DNA of 26,751 bases from a virus: the IMG/VR virus record IMGVR_UViG_3300042945_001153, positions 1-26,751 of that record. One strand, 5' to 3'. A program made the position numbers and the translations under genes. Below are positions 15,110 to 22,262 of the stretch, in pieces. Each line of letters starts with the position of its first letter. The first letter of the stretch is position 1. The notes under the pieces are model-generated. The model ran no database searches, was not told where the DNA came from, and saw only the letters and a program-made list of their open reading frames with translations.

Positions 15110-16294
15110 TTACAATAATACATCGCCAATTTTAATATATCCTGTAATATCATCCATTTTTAAGTTATTATTTGCAATTAGTTCGTCATATATTCTGTAT
15201 AATCTTTTTTTATTTTCAGTTGAGTAACTTCCAAAGTATTGAATTATATCTTGATTTGTTCCAGCAACTATTTTTACATTTTGGGGTAAATTACGAGCGT
15301 CCCCTTGTAAGAAAGAAACTAAGACATCAACATTTGTCATATTATTTACTAAGTAAACAAAATTTACAAAATCATATTTTATATCCAAATCAGATATTTT
15401 GCTGTTACCGATGTCATCTGTTCCTCCAGTACCTCCAGTTGAACTTGTTCCGCCAGTTGATGAAGTTCCGCCAGTTGATGAAGTACCACCGGTTGAACCT
15501 GTTCCTCCTGTTGATGAAGTTCCATCAGTACCACCTGTTGATGAAGTTCCACCAGTTGAGTTTGTTCCACCAGTTGATGAAGTTCCATCAGTACCTCCGG
15601 TTGATGCAGTTCCACCAGTTGAACTTGTTCCTCCGGTTGATGCAGTTCCGCCTGTTGAACCTGTTCCGCCTGTTGATGAAGTACCACCGGTTGAACCTGT
15701 TCCACCACTACCGTTTGATCCAGCCGAACCAGCAGATGCAGAACCTGATGTAGGTGTTGGTGCAGATATTATCCCAACCCAAGGCAATATAGCAGGAATC
15801 GGTGCAGGTAATGCGGGTACATTTCCATTATATGTTCCAGCTATTGTTGTTTGATGACTAACAAGTGTATTGTATAAAAAATTTACAAACGAATCAAAAT
15901 CAGGTTGATTGAATGCAATTTTTAAATCCTTTTCTAAATCATCTGGATTTCCAGGAAACAAAACAGTTGTGCCCTTTAATGGTGCAATACAAGGAGGCAT
16001 CATTGGTAATGGAGTGAATGTTGCAGTCAACCAGTATGAACAAAAACCAGTTGCCATTATTATGAATCCATCTTTTGAGTTTGTAAGTTTGTTTACATCA
16101 AATGCTGTTTTCAACATATTTTTTAATGATGTTTTATCACCGCCAGTAAGGGTAGAACCAAAAAATGTACAACTACTACCTATGTTTGCCAAATCATAAG
16201 CATCTGCAAGTATTTGTGCAGCATGGTCTGTATTGGTAACATTGTTTGTTCCCATTTCTGGTTTTAACATAGACTTGAAAGTTGTTGCGTTCAT
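15110..16294 (-). CDS. Virion structural protein with Ser-Thr-Gly-Gly-Thr repeat linker
   Basis: The 394-residue product has an N-terminal domain (1-175) with HAAQILADAYDLA and a Pro-rich end, a low-complexity linker of STGGT units (about 183-292), and a C-terminal domain (about 293-394) ending KIGDVLL. The N-terminal pattern recalls phage virion proteins with an AA-x-I-x-DAY helix, from memory. The linker is probably flexible and exposed. No enzyme motif is visible. It starts three bases after the previous gene, with a weak ribosome site. A base-plate, tail or head surface role is possible; the position alone does not decide. Confidence 0.6.
   Translation of the reverse strand: MNATTFKSMLKPEMGTNNVTNTDHAAQILADAYDLANIGSSCTFFGSTLTGGDKTSLKNMLKTAFDVNKLTNSKDGFIIMATGFCSYWLTATFTPLPMMPPCIAPLKGTTVLFPGNPDDLEKDLKIAFNQPDFDSFVNFLYNTLVSHQTTIAGTYNGNVPALPAPIPAILPWVGIISAPTPTSGSASAGSAGSNGSGGTGSTGGTSSTGGTGSTGGTASTGGTSSTGGTASTGGTDGTSSTGGTNSTGGTSSTGGTDGTSSTGGTGSTGGTSSTGGTSSTGGTSSTGGTGGTDDIGNSKISDLDIKYDFVNFVYLVNNMTNVDVLVSFLQGDARNLPQNVKIVAGTNQDIIQYFGSYSTENKKRLYRIYDELIANNNLKMDDITGYIKIGDVLL
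15419..15712 (-). repeat. STGGT-coding tandem repeats
   Basis: About 16 units of a 15- to 18-base repeat encode Ser-Thr-Gly-Gly-Thr with spacers such as Ser, Gly, Ala, Asn or Asp-Gly-Thr. On the plus strand the units read as variants of CCACCAGTTGATGAAGTT. Longer blocks that include GATGAAGTTCCATCAGTACC recur, which suggests duplication of multi-unit segments. Confidence 0.85.
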
Positions 16295-16297
16295 AAC

Positions 16298-16873
16298 TTA
16301 TGTTTTATCTATTGCACCTTTGCCACTTGACGGCCATCCAAATCTACATGACCAATATCTTGCCTTATGTCTTGGTCCAGGAGATTGACAGTTATGACGA
16401 GCACGGAATGATTTTCTACGAGCGGCATTACTCTTTTTAATACGCATTGTTTTCTTACCACCTTCACCCTTGTGTCCAAAATTTACCTTTACAATATTTC
16501 CGTTTGGTTTTTTAACATATACGGAAAATTTCTTTGGTCCACCGGGTGTTCTGAATGGTTTACCGAGAGAAACCTTTCTGCCACGATACTCTGCTTCATT
16601 CATCATATTAGGTTCACTTTCTTGTAAACGAAAATGTAGTTCGGTTATATTACCACAAGCATTTGTAGCATATCCTTCGAGTTGATACGATGGGTTGTTA
16701 ATTACTTCTTTTACATTACGGAATCCACCACCCGCAGCTTTATATGCCTTTACAAGTGCACCCGATGCATAAGCACTTGGCCACACTTTATACTTTTTCT
16801 TTATTCTTGACTTTATACTCGAATAAAGTTTTTTATTTGTTGGAACCGCTCTTTCAACTATCACTTGTTTCAT
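16298..16873 (-). CDS. Basic conserved phage protein with TPGGPKK...RARHNC module
   Basis: The 191-residue protein has two recognisable modules. Residues about 12-55 contain NKKLYSSIKSRIKKKYKVWP and SAYASGALVKAYKAAGGG, a pattern common in phage proteins. Residues about 105-180 contain LGKPFRTPGGPKKFSVYVKK, VKVNFG, ARRKSFRARHNC and KARYWSCRFGWPS. This second module is frequent in T4-like aquatic phages, with no known function. The Cys and His pair could bind metal. The start at ATG 16873 has GGAG upstream and overlaps the previous stop (ATGA). It is probably a nucleic-acid-associated or structural protein; no enzyme is claimed. Confidence 0.65.
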   Translation of the reverse strand: MKQVIVERAVPTNKKLYSSIKSRIKKKYKVWPSAYASGALVKAYKAAGGGFRNVKEVINNPSYQLEGYATNACGNITELHFRLQESEPNMMNEAEYRGRKVSLGKPFRTPGGPKKFSVYVKKPNGNIVKVNFGHKGEGGKKTMRIKKSNAARRKSFRARHNCQSPGPRHKARYWSCRFGWPSSGKGAIDKT

Positions 16874-17181
16874 CTATTTCTCCGTTTTCTTTTTGGCATT
16901 TCATCAACTATATCGTTATCATCTAATTCTTCATAATAATCACCATCTTCCATTTTTCTATATTTGGTTGCAAATTGTTCTGATGCAACTGAAAAAAGAC
17001 TACCAACAACTATGTAAAGAAATCCATCAAATATAAATTGTTCTATTTTCTTTTCATAAAAAGTTGATAATACTGCCATAAATATCATAACAAGAAAAGA
17101 AAAGAACATCATCATTCTTTTTGATGATAAACGACCTCTTATTCCACTAAAAGTTTCTGATACGGGATTAAATTTCTGCAC
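16870..17181 (-). CDS. Two-TM small membrane protein, holin-like
   Basis: The 103-residue product starts at GTG 17181, which has a strong GGGAGAGAGG site just upstream inside the previous gene; the two overlap by 14 bases. It has two hydrophobic segments, MMMFFSFLVMIFMAVLS (about 23-39) and FIFDGFLYIVVGSLFSVA (about 49-66), followed by a charged tail ending RKRRNR. Size, topology and the nearby spanin-like genes allow a holin, but this is inferred. It could also be an unrelated membrane protein. Confidence 0.5.
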   Translation of the reverse strand: MQKFNPVSETFSGIRGRLSSKRMMMFFSFLVMIFMAVLSTFYEKKIEQFIFDGFLYIVVGSLFSVASEQFATKYRKMEDGDYYEELDDNDIVDEMPKRKRRNR

Positions 17182-17791
17182 CCCTCTCTCCCAAATCCTC
17201 TTCTAATTTTTCAATAAAATTTTTCTTAAACTCTTCAAATTCTTTTTCTATTTTTTCCAAGAGTTCTTCTTTATTAAGACTTGTTTTCCATGTTTCAATA
17301 TCACCGAAATCATTACTAAATTCAAGTCTTGATAATTCATCCGCTATTAAATTTTTATCCTTTTCCGCTTCTTGCAACCAAGCAATGGCATTTTCTTTCA
17401 CTTTTCTCTTTTCGTATTCATCCCACTTACCTTCAAGACGAATTTTATGTTCCATGTCAATCACACAATCAAAACACATTCCATGAATACGACGCATTTT
17501 TTCATCTAATCTTTTTGGAAATCCACAAGTACAAGTTTCTTTCTGACAGTTTGGAAATGTGTTTAGATATTGATGTAATTCTTGTTGCCATTCTTTTCCT
17601 AATTTTACCTTATATCCATTCTTTTGTTCCCACTCATTTCCATCGGCATCAAACCATTTATCTCCAACTTGTCTTATTTCATTGTCTTCCGACTTTTCAC
17701 CACCATAGCCAACTTGTACTTTATTTTGACTATCGTGTTCACCTGCAAGAAGTTTTTTTACATCCTGCAAACTATCAATTTTAATTTCCAT
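17168..17791 (-). CDS. Cys-rich zinc-finger-like protein
   Basis: The 207-residue protein has QVGDKWFDADGNEWEQKNGY (about 41-60), then Cys pairs C-x4-C-x-C (about 82-89) and HGMCFDCVID (about 104-113), which may bind zinc. The rest is a charged coiled-coil tail rich in Glu and Lys. I recall GDKW-D-DGKEWEQKNGY followed by Cys clusters from other T4-like phage proteins, without assigned function. AAAGG precedes ATG 17791. Its 3' end carries the ribosome site of the holin-like gene, so the two are coupled. Confidence 0.6.
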   Translation of the reverse strand: MEIKIDSLQDVKKLLAGEHDSQNKVQVGYGGEKSEDNEIRQVGDKWFDADGNEWEQKNGYKVKLGKEWQQELHQYLNTFPNCQKETCTCGFPKRLDEKMRRIHGMCFDCVIDMEHKIRLEGKWDEYEKRKVKENAIAWLQEAEKDKNLIADELSRLEFSNDFGDIETWKTSLNKEELLEKIEKEFEEFKKNFIEKLEEDLGERGAEI

Positions 17792-17805
17792 AACATAACC
17801 TTTTA

Positions 17806-18552
17806 TTATTTTATTATTTCGTTGTAAACTTTATCCCAAAATTTTCGTGTAATCATGTGAAGTGGTCTTAACTCGCCTTCTTTTTTCTTTTCTACTTCTA
17901 TCATTTTACCACGGCGAGTATTGAATTTGGCAATAACTGAATTGAATATATCTGCATCAAACCAACCGAATATAGAAATGAATCTACTTTTCAGTTCGGT
18001 TAATTTTGCACTTCTATCTTCCAACGCCTTTCTTATTGATTTTGGATTCATTTCGCCAAATGACGGTATATCATATCTAACATGATTTGTGATGATATAG
18101 TATACATAAGGATTTTGAATATCTTTATACGGAAGTTTACTTGTTCCATTCCATCTCATTAGTCTCTTGTAATCTTTCAATTTAGAAACATCATCTTTAT
18201 CTACCGCATATATTACAATAGTATTTGAACTATCAAACTGTTCCAAAATTTCATTTGCATGAAATGGCATATTTGATTTCATAATATGTTTAACATTATG
18301 TCTTTTCATTATTGAATATTTTTCATCATACGATAAAGGTTTTTCTATTGAATCCATTGTTTCATCAGTTACAACAATAACATTATCTTTATCGAATTTA
18401 CGGCAAATTCTATCATATTCTTCACGATGATAAATTGCCATTGGTTGAAATTTACCAGGATATAAAACAACAACATCTTTATCTACCAACTCATTCTCAT
18501 TGAATATGGCAAGGTTCATTTCACGGATAAGTTTTAGAACAGGATTATTCAT
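17806..18552 (-). CDS. Nucleotidyltransferase-like protein with altered active site
   Basis: I start at ATG 18552 (GGAAG upstream); a TTG at 18579 is in frame but lacks support. The 248-residue product has VVLYPGKFQPMAIYHREEYD (about 22-41), DNVIVVTDET and LSYDEKYSIMKRHNV, then VIYAVDKDD. This is the layout of HxGH-type cytidylyltransferase-fold proteins, where GRFQPFHKGH is usual. Here the first His and the Gly of HxGH are replaced (AIYH), so activity is doubtful. The first 17 residues (NPVLKLIREMNLAIFNE) recall the N-terminal segment of other head candidates. It overlaps the previous gene by eight bases. Confidence 0.55.
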   Translation of the reverse strand: MNNPVLKLIREMNLAIFNENELVDKDVVVLYPGKFQPMAIYHREEYDRICRKFDKDNVIVVTDETMDSIEKPLSYDEKYSIMKRHNVKHIMKSNMPFHANEILEQFDSSNTIVIYAVDKDDVSKLKDYKRLMRWNGTSKLPYKDIQNPYVYYIITNHVRYDIPSFGEMNPKSIRKALEDRSAKLTELKSRFISIFGWFDADIFNSVIAKFNTRRGKMIEVEKKKEGELRPLHMITRKFWDKVYNEIIK

Positions 18553-19069
18553 TTGTTTCTTCCAATGGTGGCGGACCAAAAGGTGATGTTTCTGGTGCTT
18601 GAATTAACGGTTCAATACTACCAGGTTTTTCTGGCCACACTATTATCCAAGGATTTTCATAATTTGTTATGTCTCTTAATGCCTGACGATATATTTTCCA
18701 TGATTCTTTTTGTTGAGCAGTAAATGGAGCATCTTCTAATTGTGTCCAATCCGATTCTTTCAATTCAATATTTCTTCTTGATCTAACATTACCCCATTCA
18801 TTTATAGTCTCTGCTTGTATTTCATCAACTGTTTTTTCACGAACAAGTTCATGTTCTATAACCAAATCAGAAGTAATTTCAAATTCACTACCGTTGGATG
18901 CCCATTTTTCTGGTCTGGTTGTAGTATATCTATATTCATACGGATACCAACCAAACGATATTAAAGTTTGAATATCAAATTTATCAAAATTTGAAATATT
19001 ATTCCAAACATTAGGTAAAGGACGGTTAGCTTCTTTAACTATACCGCTTTCAACATAAGCATATTTCAT
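18545..19069 (-). CDS. Tail fibre assembly chaperone-like protein
   Basis: The 174-residue product has an N-terminal part with FGWYPYEYRYTT and a C-terminal segment ELKESDWTQLEDAPFTAQQK, WKIYRQALRDITN and PWIIVWPEKP (about 102-153). This matches the phage tail assembly chaperone pattern (SDWTQLPDAPLT..YRQALRDI..WP) found next to fibre genes. Such proteins help fold or attach tail fibres. It follows the RCC1 protein and glycosyltransferase cassette by gene order, which supports an adhesin role for that protein. ATG 19069 has no strong ribosome site. Confidence 0.78.
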   Translation of the reverse strand: MKYAYVESGIVKEANRPLPNVWNNISNFDKFDIQTLISFGWYPYEYRYTTTRPEKWASNGSEFEITSDLVIEHELVREKTVDEIQAETINEWGNVRSRRNIELKESDWTQLEDAPFTAQQKESWKIYRQALRDITNYENPWIIVWPEKPGSIEPLIQAPETSPFGPPPLEETNE

Positions 19070-19117
19070 TTGGATAATCCAATATTAAATAAAATAGTTC
19101 AAGTATAAATATCATTA

Positions 19118-19801
19118 TTAAGGAACTTTCTTTCCATAAAATTCTTCCAACGAATTATACATACCATTTGTATCAAAATTACCATCGATTATTTGATTAC
19201 ATCTTTTCTCGAACAAATCAATATGGTCATTCCATCTACTTTCAAACAAATGATAAATTTTATTTTCATAAAGTGTTCCAATTCCGTAATAACCATAATT
19301 AGATAATCGCCATACACCATCATTCTTTGGAACACCATCGAATTTTGTAGGATAAAGACAACGGTATCTCTTTCCATAATATTCAGCGGCATAACTTAAT
19401 TCCTCGGCAGTATCTCCTCTTTCCGATGGATATAATGATGGCATTCCTAACTCCTCATAACAAGAACGAGTTAGTATTAAAAAACATGGAGCAGCATAGA
19501 CATGAGTTTTCGGATGAATGTGATTTGAAACTTGTGCAGAACCAATAAATGTATTATTATCAACTACATACTTTATACAATCATCAACAACTTTTTTGTT
19601 AAGTGGAACACAATCCACTTCAAAAAATACATAAACATCTGATATAGTATTACGGCAAACACCGGTCATCCAAACACCTTGATTAACATTCATGTTCGTA
19701 TACTGGATATCAATTCCGAAATGATTGAAAACTTTTTTATGTGAGTTTAAAATTCGAGTATCTACATTATCCCAATGTAAAGTATGGTATGATATTTTCA
19801 T
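19118..19801 (-). CDS. Putative glycosyltransferase, GT-A-like
   Basis: I start at ATG 19801, whose ATGA overlaps the previous stop; a TTG at 19837 is in frame but less likely. The 227-residue protein contains DVYVFFEVDCVPLN (about 56-69), where E-V-D-C-V-P resembles the DxD metal site of GT-A enzymes. APCFLILTRSCYEELGMPS and a late ESRW-HIDLF follow. No membrane segment is visible. Substrate and donor are unknown. Being the last gene of an ATGA-linked cassette with a GT-B enzyme and a methyltransferase supports a sugar-modification role. Confidence 0.6.
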   Translation of the reverse strand: MKISYHTLHWDNVDTRILNSHKKVFNHFGIDIQYTNMNVNQGVWMTGVCRNTISDVYVFFEVDCVPLNKKVVDDCIKYVVDNNTFIGSAQVSNHIHPKTHVYAAPCFLILTRSCYEELGMPSLYPSERGDTAEELSYAAEYYGKRYRCLYPTKFDGVPKNDGVWRLSNYGYYGIGTLYENKIYHLFESRWNDHIDLFEKRCNQIIDGNFDTNGMYNSLEEFYGKKVP

Positions 19802-20580
19802 AATTCTATCTCTATTGAGTTCCACAATTCTTTCCAATCTAAAAAGGCATCTTTTTGTTCATTAAATCCCATGTGAAGTGCAAGCGAAGGAATAGGTGTA
19901 AATAATTTTGCTTCCCATCGCCAAATATGATTTATAGTTGTTCCTTCGTGAACCATATTTCTTTCACCCCAATCTGTCATATATTCGGTTGAAAGCATAT
20001 AAAATCTACTCCAATGTTTTCTTATTAGTTCTGGAGAACAAAGAAAAACAAATGTGGAATATTTGTTTGTTCTAAATCTTCTATTCTTACCAAGAACAAT
20101 TCTACATTCGTCTATGTATTCTGGTTTATAGTTGTCTGGATCATCAAATGGATGAATGCCTACCTCAACTCCAAGATTTCTTTTGAATGTTACATAGGAA
20201 TCAACCATTTCATCGATGGTAGTTGGATAATGTAAATAATCATCCTCTACAAAATAAACTAAATCTGCAGTTGATGATCTTCCTTTTTCAAATTGCATAT
20301 ATCCAGAATAATTCCATCCACTTTCTTCTAATGGTACAAATTCGTATGGATGTTTTGATTTTTTGAAAATATCATGGATATAATCAATCGTAGTCTGTGA
20401 AGAATGGTCATCTAACCAAATAAATTTTATATTACCACCTTCGTAATTATCAGCAGTATTTACGAGTGAAGTAACACATTTACGAATAAGAGTAGTTTTA
20501 TCAACACCACAATATCTCGGTTCTCTTGCTGGGTGAATATCTATCAAGTCGTGTGTTCGTAGTATAATATCTATATTCAT
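19798..20580 (-). CDS. Putative glycosyltransferase family 2-like
   Basis: The start is ATG 20580 with GAGGAA upstream; a frame extension to 20610 lacks support. The 260-residue product begins MNIDIILRTHD and continues with IRKCVTSLVN, FIWLDDHSSQ (about 53-62) and LVYFVEDDYLHYP (about 106-118). This order (N-terminal strand, D-D-x-S, E-D-D) is typical of GT-A family 2 enzymes. ATGA overlaps link it to the genes on both sides. A later HEGTTINHIWRWE stretch may contribute a catalytic acid. The sugar and acceptor are unknown. Confidence 0.75.
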   Translation of the reverse strand: MNIDIILRTHDLIDIHPAREPRYCGVDKTTLIRKCVTSLVNTADNYEGGNIKFIWLDDHSSQTTIDYIHDIFKKSKHPYEFVPLEESGWNYSGYMQFEKGRSSTADLVYFVEDDYLHYPTTIDEMVDSYVTFKRNLGVEVGIHPFDDPDNYKPEYIDECRIVLGKNRRFRTNKYSTFVFLCSPELIRKHWSRFYMLSTEYMTDWGERNMVHEGTTINHIWRWEAKLFTPIPSLALHMGFNEQKDAFLDWKELWNSIEIEL

Positions 20581-21188
20581 AATAATTCCTCTTTTTTTTG
20601 GACTACCCAAGTTTGTTCTGCGTATTTATATGCAGGTGCCTTTATAGTGGTTACATTTCTTTTACCAAAGTATTCATCAACGGCATTACTAACAGATGGC
20701 CAGGCATAATCATCACCGGAAATATATCCACCAACTTTTAATTTTGGAAACCAATGTTCTACATCTTCTTTAACACTTTTGTAATCATGTGCACCGTCTA
20801 TGAAAATAAAATCTAAACTTCCATCTTCATATAGTTTAGATGCTTCAACCGAAGTCATTCTTATTGGATTTATTACAGATTTAATTGGGTATGTGTTTTG
20901 TATGAACTCATTGTATAAACCATTTGGTATTTCGAGTAGTGGTTCGTATGAATCATTGTTTTTATCCAAGTGTTCCGGTGAACCTAACCATGTATCTACA
21001 CAATCAAATTTAATTTTCTTACCGCTGTTGATTATTTCAACACCCATGTAGGTTGATGATTTTCCTTTCCAACTACCAACCTCTAAGAAATGGTATTCAT
21101 CTGTGTCATTACAAGATAAAACCATTTGAGTGAATAGATTTTCTTGTACAAACCATCCTGGAATAGAGAAGTAATAATGTTGAATCAT
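20577..21188 (-). CDS. Class I SAM-dependent methyltransferase
   Basis: The 203-residue product has the SAM site FLEVGSWKGKSS (about 34-45), a second-strand acidic FDCVDTW, and LDFIFIDGAHDYKSVKEDVE with LKVGGYISGDDY (about 122-156). This matches the Methyltransf_24 type, often found with sugar or lipid modification genes. The target cannot be told. Its ATG overlaps the previous stop by four bases and its stop overlaps the next start, so it is one unit with the glycosyltransferases. Methylation of a sugar residue is a plausible inference. Confidence 0.85.
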   Translation of the reverse strand: MIQHYYFSIPGWFVQENLFTQMVLSCNDTDEYHFLEVGSWKGKSSTYMGVEIINSGKKIKFDCVDTWLGSPEHLDKNNDSYEPLLEIPNGLYNEFIQNTYPIKSVINPIRMTSVEASKLYEDGSLDFIFIDGAHDYKSVKEDVEHWFPKLKVGGYISGDDYAWPSVSNAVDEYFGKRNVTTIKAPAYKYAEQTWVVQKKEELL

Positions 21189-22192
21189 TTTCCATATCCT
21201 TCTGCCAATTTAGTAAGTTCTTCACGAATTTTTTGGAAAGGTGCTTCCCATTCTCCATATTTTTCTTGTCTAAATAGTCTTACTGAATCATACCAATGTG
21301 ATTTATCACCTGGAACAACCCAAGTATAATAAGGCATGATTGGTGTAACTATCCAAGTTGGTATTCCCATAGCAGCAGAAAGGTGTGCAACCGATGTACA
21401 AGATGTTATTACTACATCACAACCTGCAATAATAGAGGCAGTATCTTCCCAAGTCTTCATTTGTTCACGCATATCACCAAATGGAAGACCATCTACGAGA
21501 TTTTCGTCTCTTTGTAAAGAATAAAATGTTGTATTTGGAATATCGTGAAGACCAATCATCAATTCTGGTGGGAATCTTCGGTGTTGTTCGTCTTCAAAGT
21601 CTGGTGAACCACTCCAACGAATACCAACCTTCAATGTACCCTTCTTAGAAAACAAATTTCTCTTTTCTTTTGGAAACATATAAGGTTTTCCATCTAAATC
21701 GTTTAATTCAACACCCAAAACATAAGGAGCAGACATAGCTGGAACCCAATAGTCATAGTGTGCACACATAATTACTTCATTATCAACACAAATGAAACCG
21801 TGACGGGAGAATATTTCTTTTAATTCGGGTGCACATGAGACTAAAACTCTTGCACCCATCTCCTCAAATTTCTTAGCGAAACGAAAATTAAGAATTTGGT
21901 CCCCATAACCTCCTTCACATCTGAAAAGAAGTGTTTTGCCCACAAGTGGTTCATTTTTCCATATCTTTCCTGGTAATGCTGGAAGACCGAACACATTGAT
22001 AAATCTACCATAATTGAAGTGTTCAAATGCTTTCATCATGTTACCGTGACGCATTTCATGCCAACCTAAATTAAACAGAACACGGTAGTCTGTTTGTGGT
22101 TCATTTCTTAAAATTTCTTCACTCAAATTTGGATTACCACCGATAGATGCTTCTAATGCAACATCAAGTGGATGCATTTTATTTTTATCCAT
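21185..22192 (-). CDS. Heptosyltransferase-like GT-B glycosyltransferase with TPR-like N-terminus
   Basis: I start at ATG 22192 with AAGG upstream; TTG 22198 is in frame but weaker. The 335-residue product has a helical N-terminus (NLGWHEMRHGNMMKAFEHFN) that looks like a TPR unit. LLFRCEGGYGDQILNFRFAK follows, and the C-terminal half has KVGIRWSGSPDFEDEQHRRF, FYSLQ, IAGCDVVITSCTSVAHLSAA and MGIPTWIV with a WYDSVRLFRQ end. This is the pattern of glycosyltransferase family 9/41-like proteins, which can act on proteins or sugars. It is the first gene after the RCC1 protein, 70 bases downstream. No membrane anchor is visible. Confidence 0.82.
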   Translation of the reverse strand: MDKNKMHPLDVALEASIGGNPNLSEEILRNEPQTDYRVLFNLGWHEMRHGNMMKAFEHFNYGRFINVFGLPALPGKIWKNEPLVGKTLLFRCEGGYGDQILNFRFAKKFEEMGARVLVSCAPELKEIFSRHGFICVDNEVIMCAHYDYWVPAMSAPYVLGVELNDLDGKPYMFPKEKRNLFSKKGTLKVGIRWSGSPDFEDEQHRRFPPELMIGLHDIPNTTFYSLQRDENLVDGLPFGDMREQMKTWEDTASIIAGCDVVITSCTSVAHLSAAMGIPTWIVTPIMPYYTWVVPGDKSHWYDSVRLFRQEKYGEWEAPFQKIREELTKLAEGYGK

Positions 22193-22262
22193 AAACAAAA
22201 CCTTTTATTTTTAATATGTTAATTACAAATATACACTTTTTATACCAAATAACCAAATTATT

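Noticed and set aside
15399-15854. Long plus-strand frame with Pro-Pro-Val-Asp-Glu-Val repeats
   Set aside because: It is the antisense reading of the STGGT repeat region. It has no ribosome site, and the minus-strand gene fits the operon on both sides.
18553-18579. TTG start for the nucleotidyltransferase-like gene, and similar TTG or GTG extensions at 5794, 8809, 14083, 19837 and 22198
   Set aside because: Each internal ATG has a ribosome site or a typical ATGA overlap, and in several cases the upstream codon is part of that ribosome site.
22199-22262. Possible terminator or promoter between the RCC1 gene and the GT-B gene
   Set aside because: The gap is AT-rich but I find no stem of more than a few bases and no convincing promoter pair.
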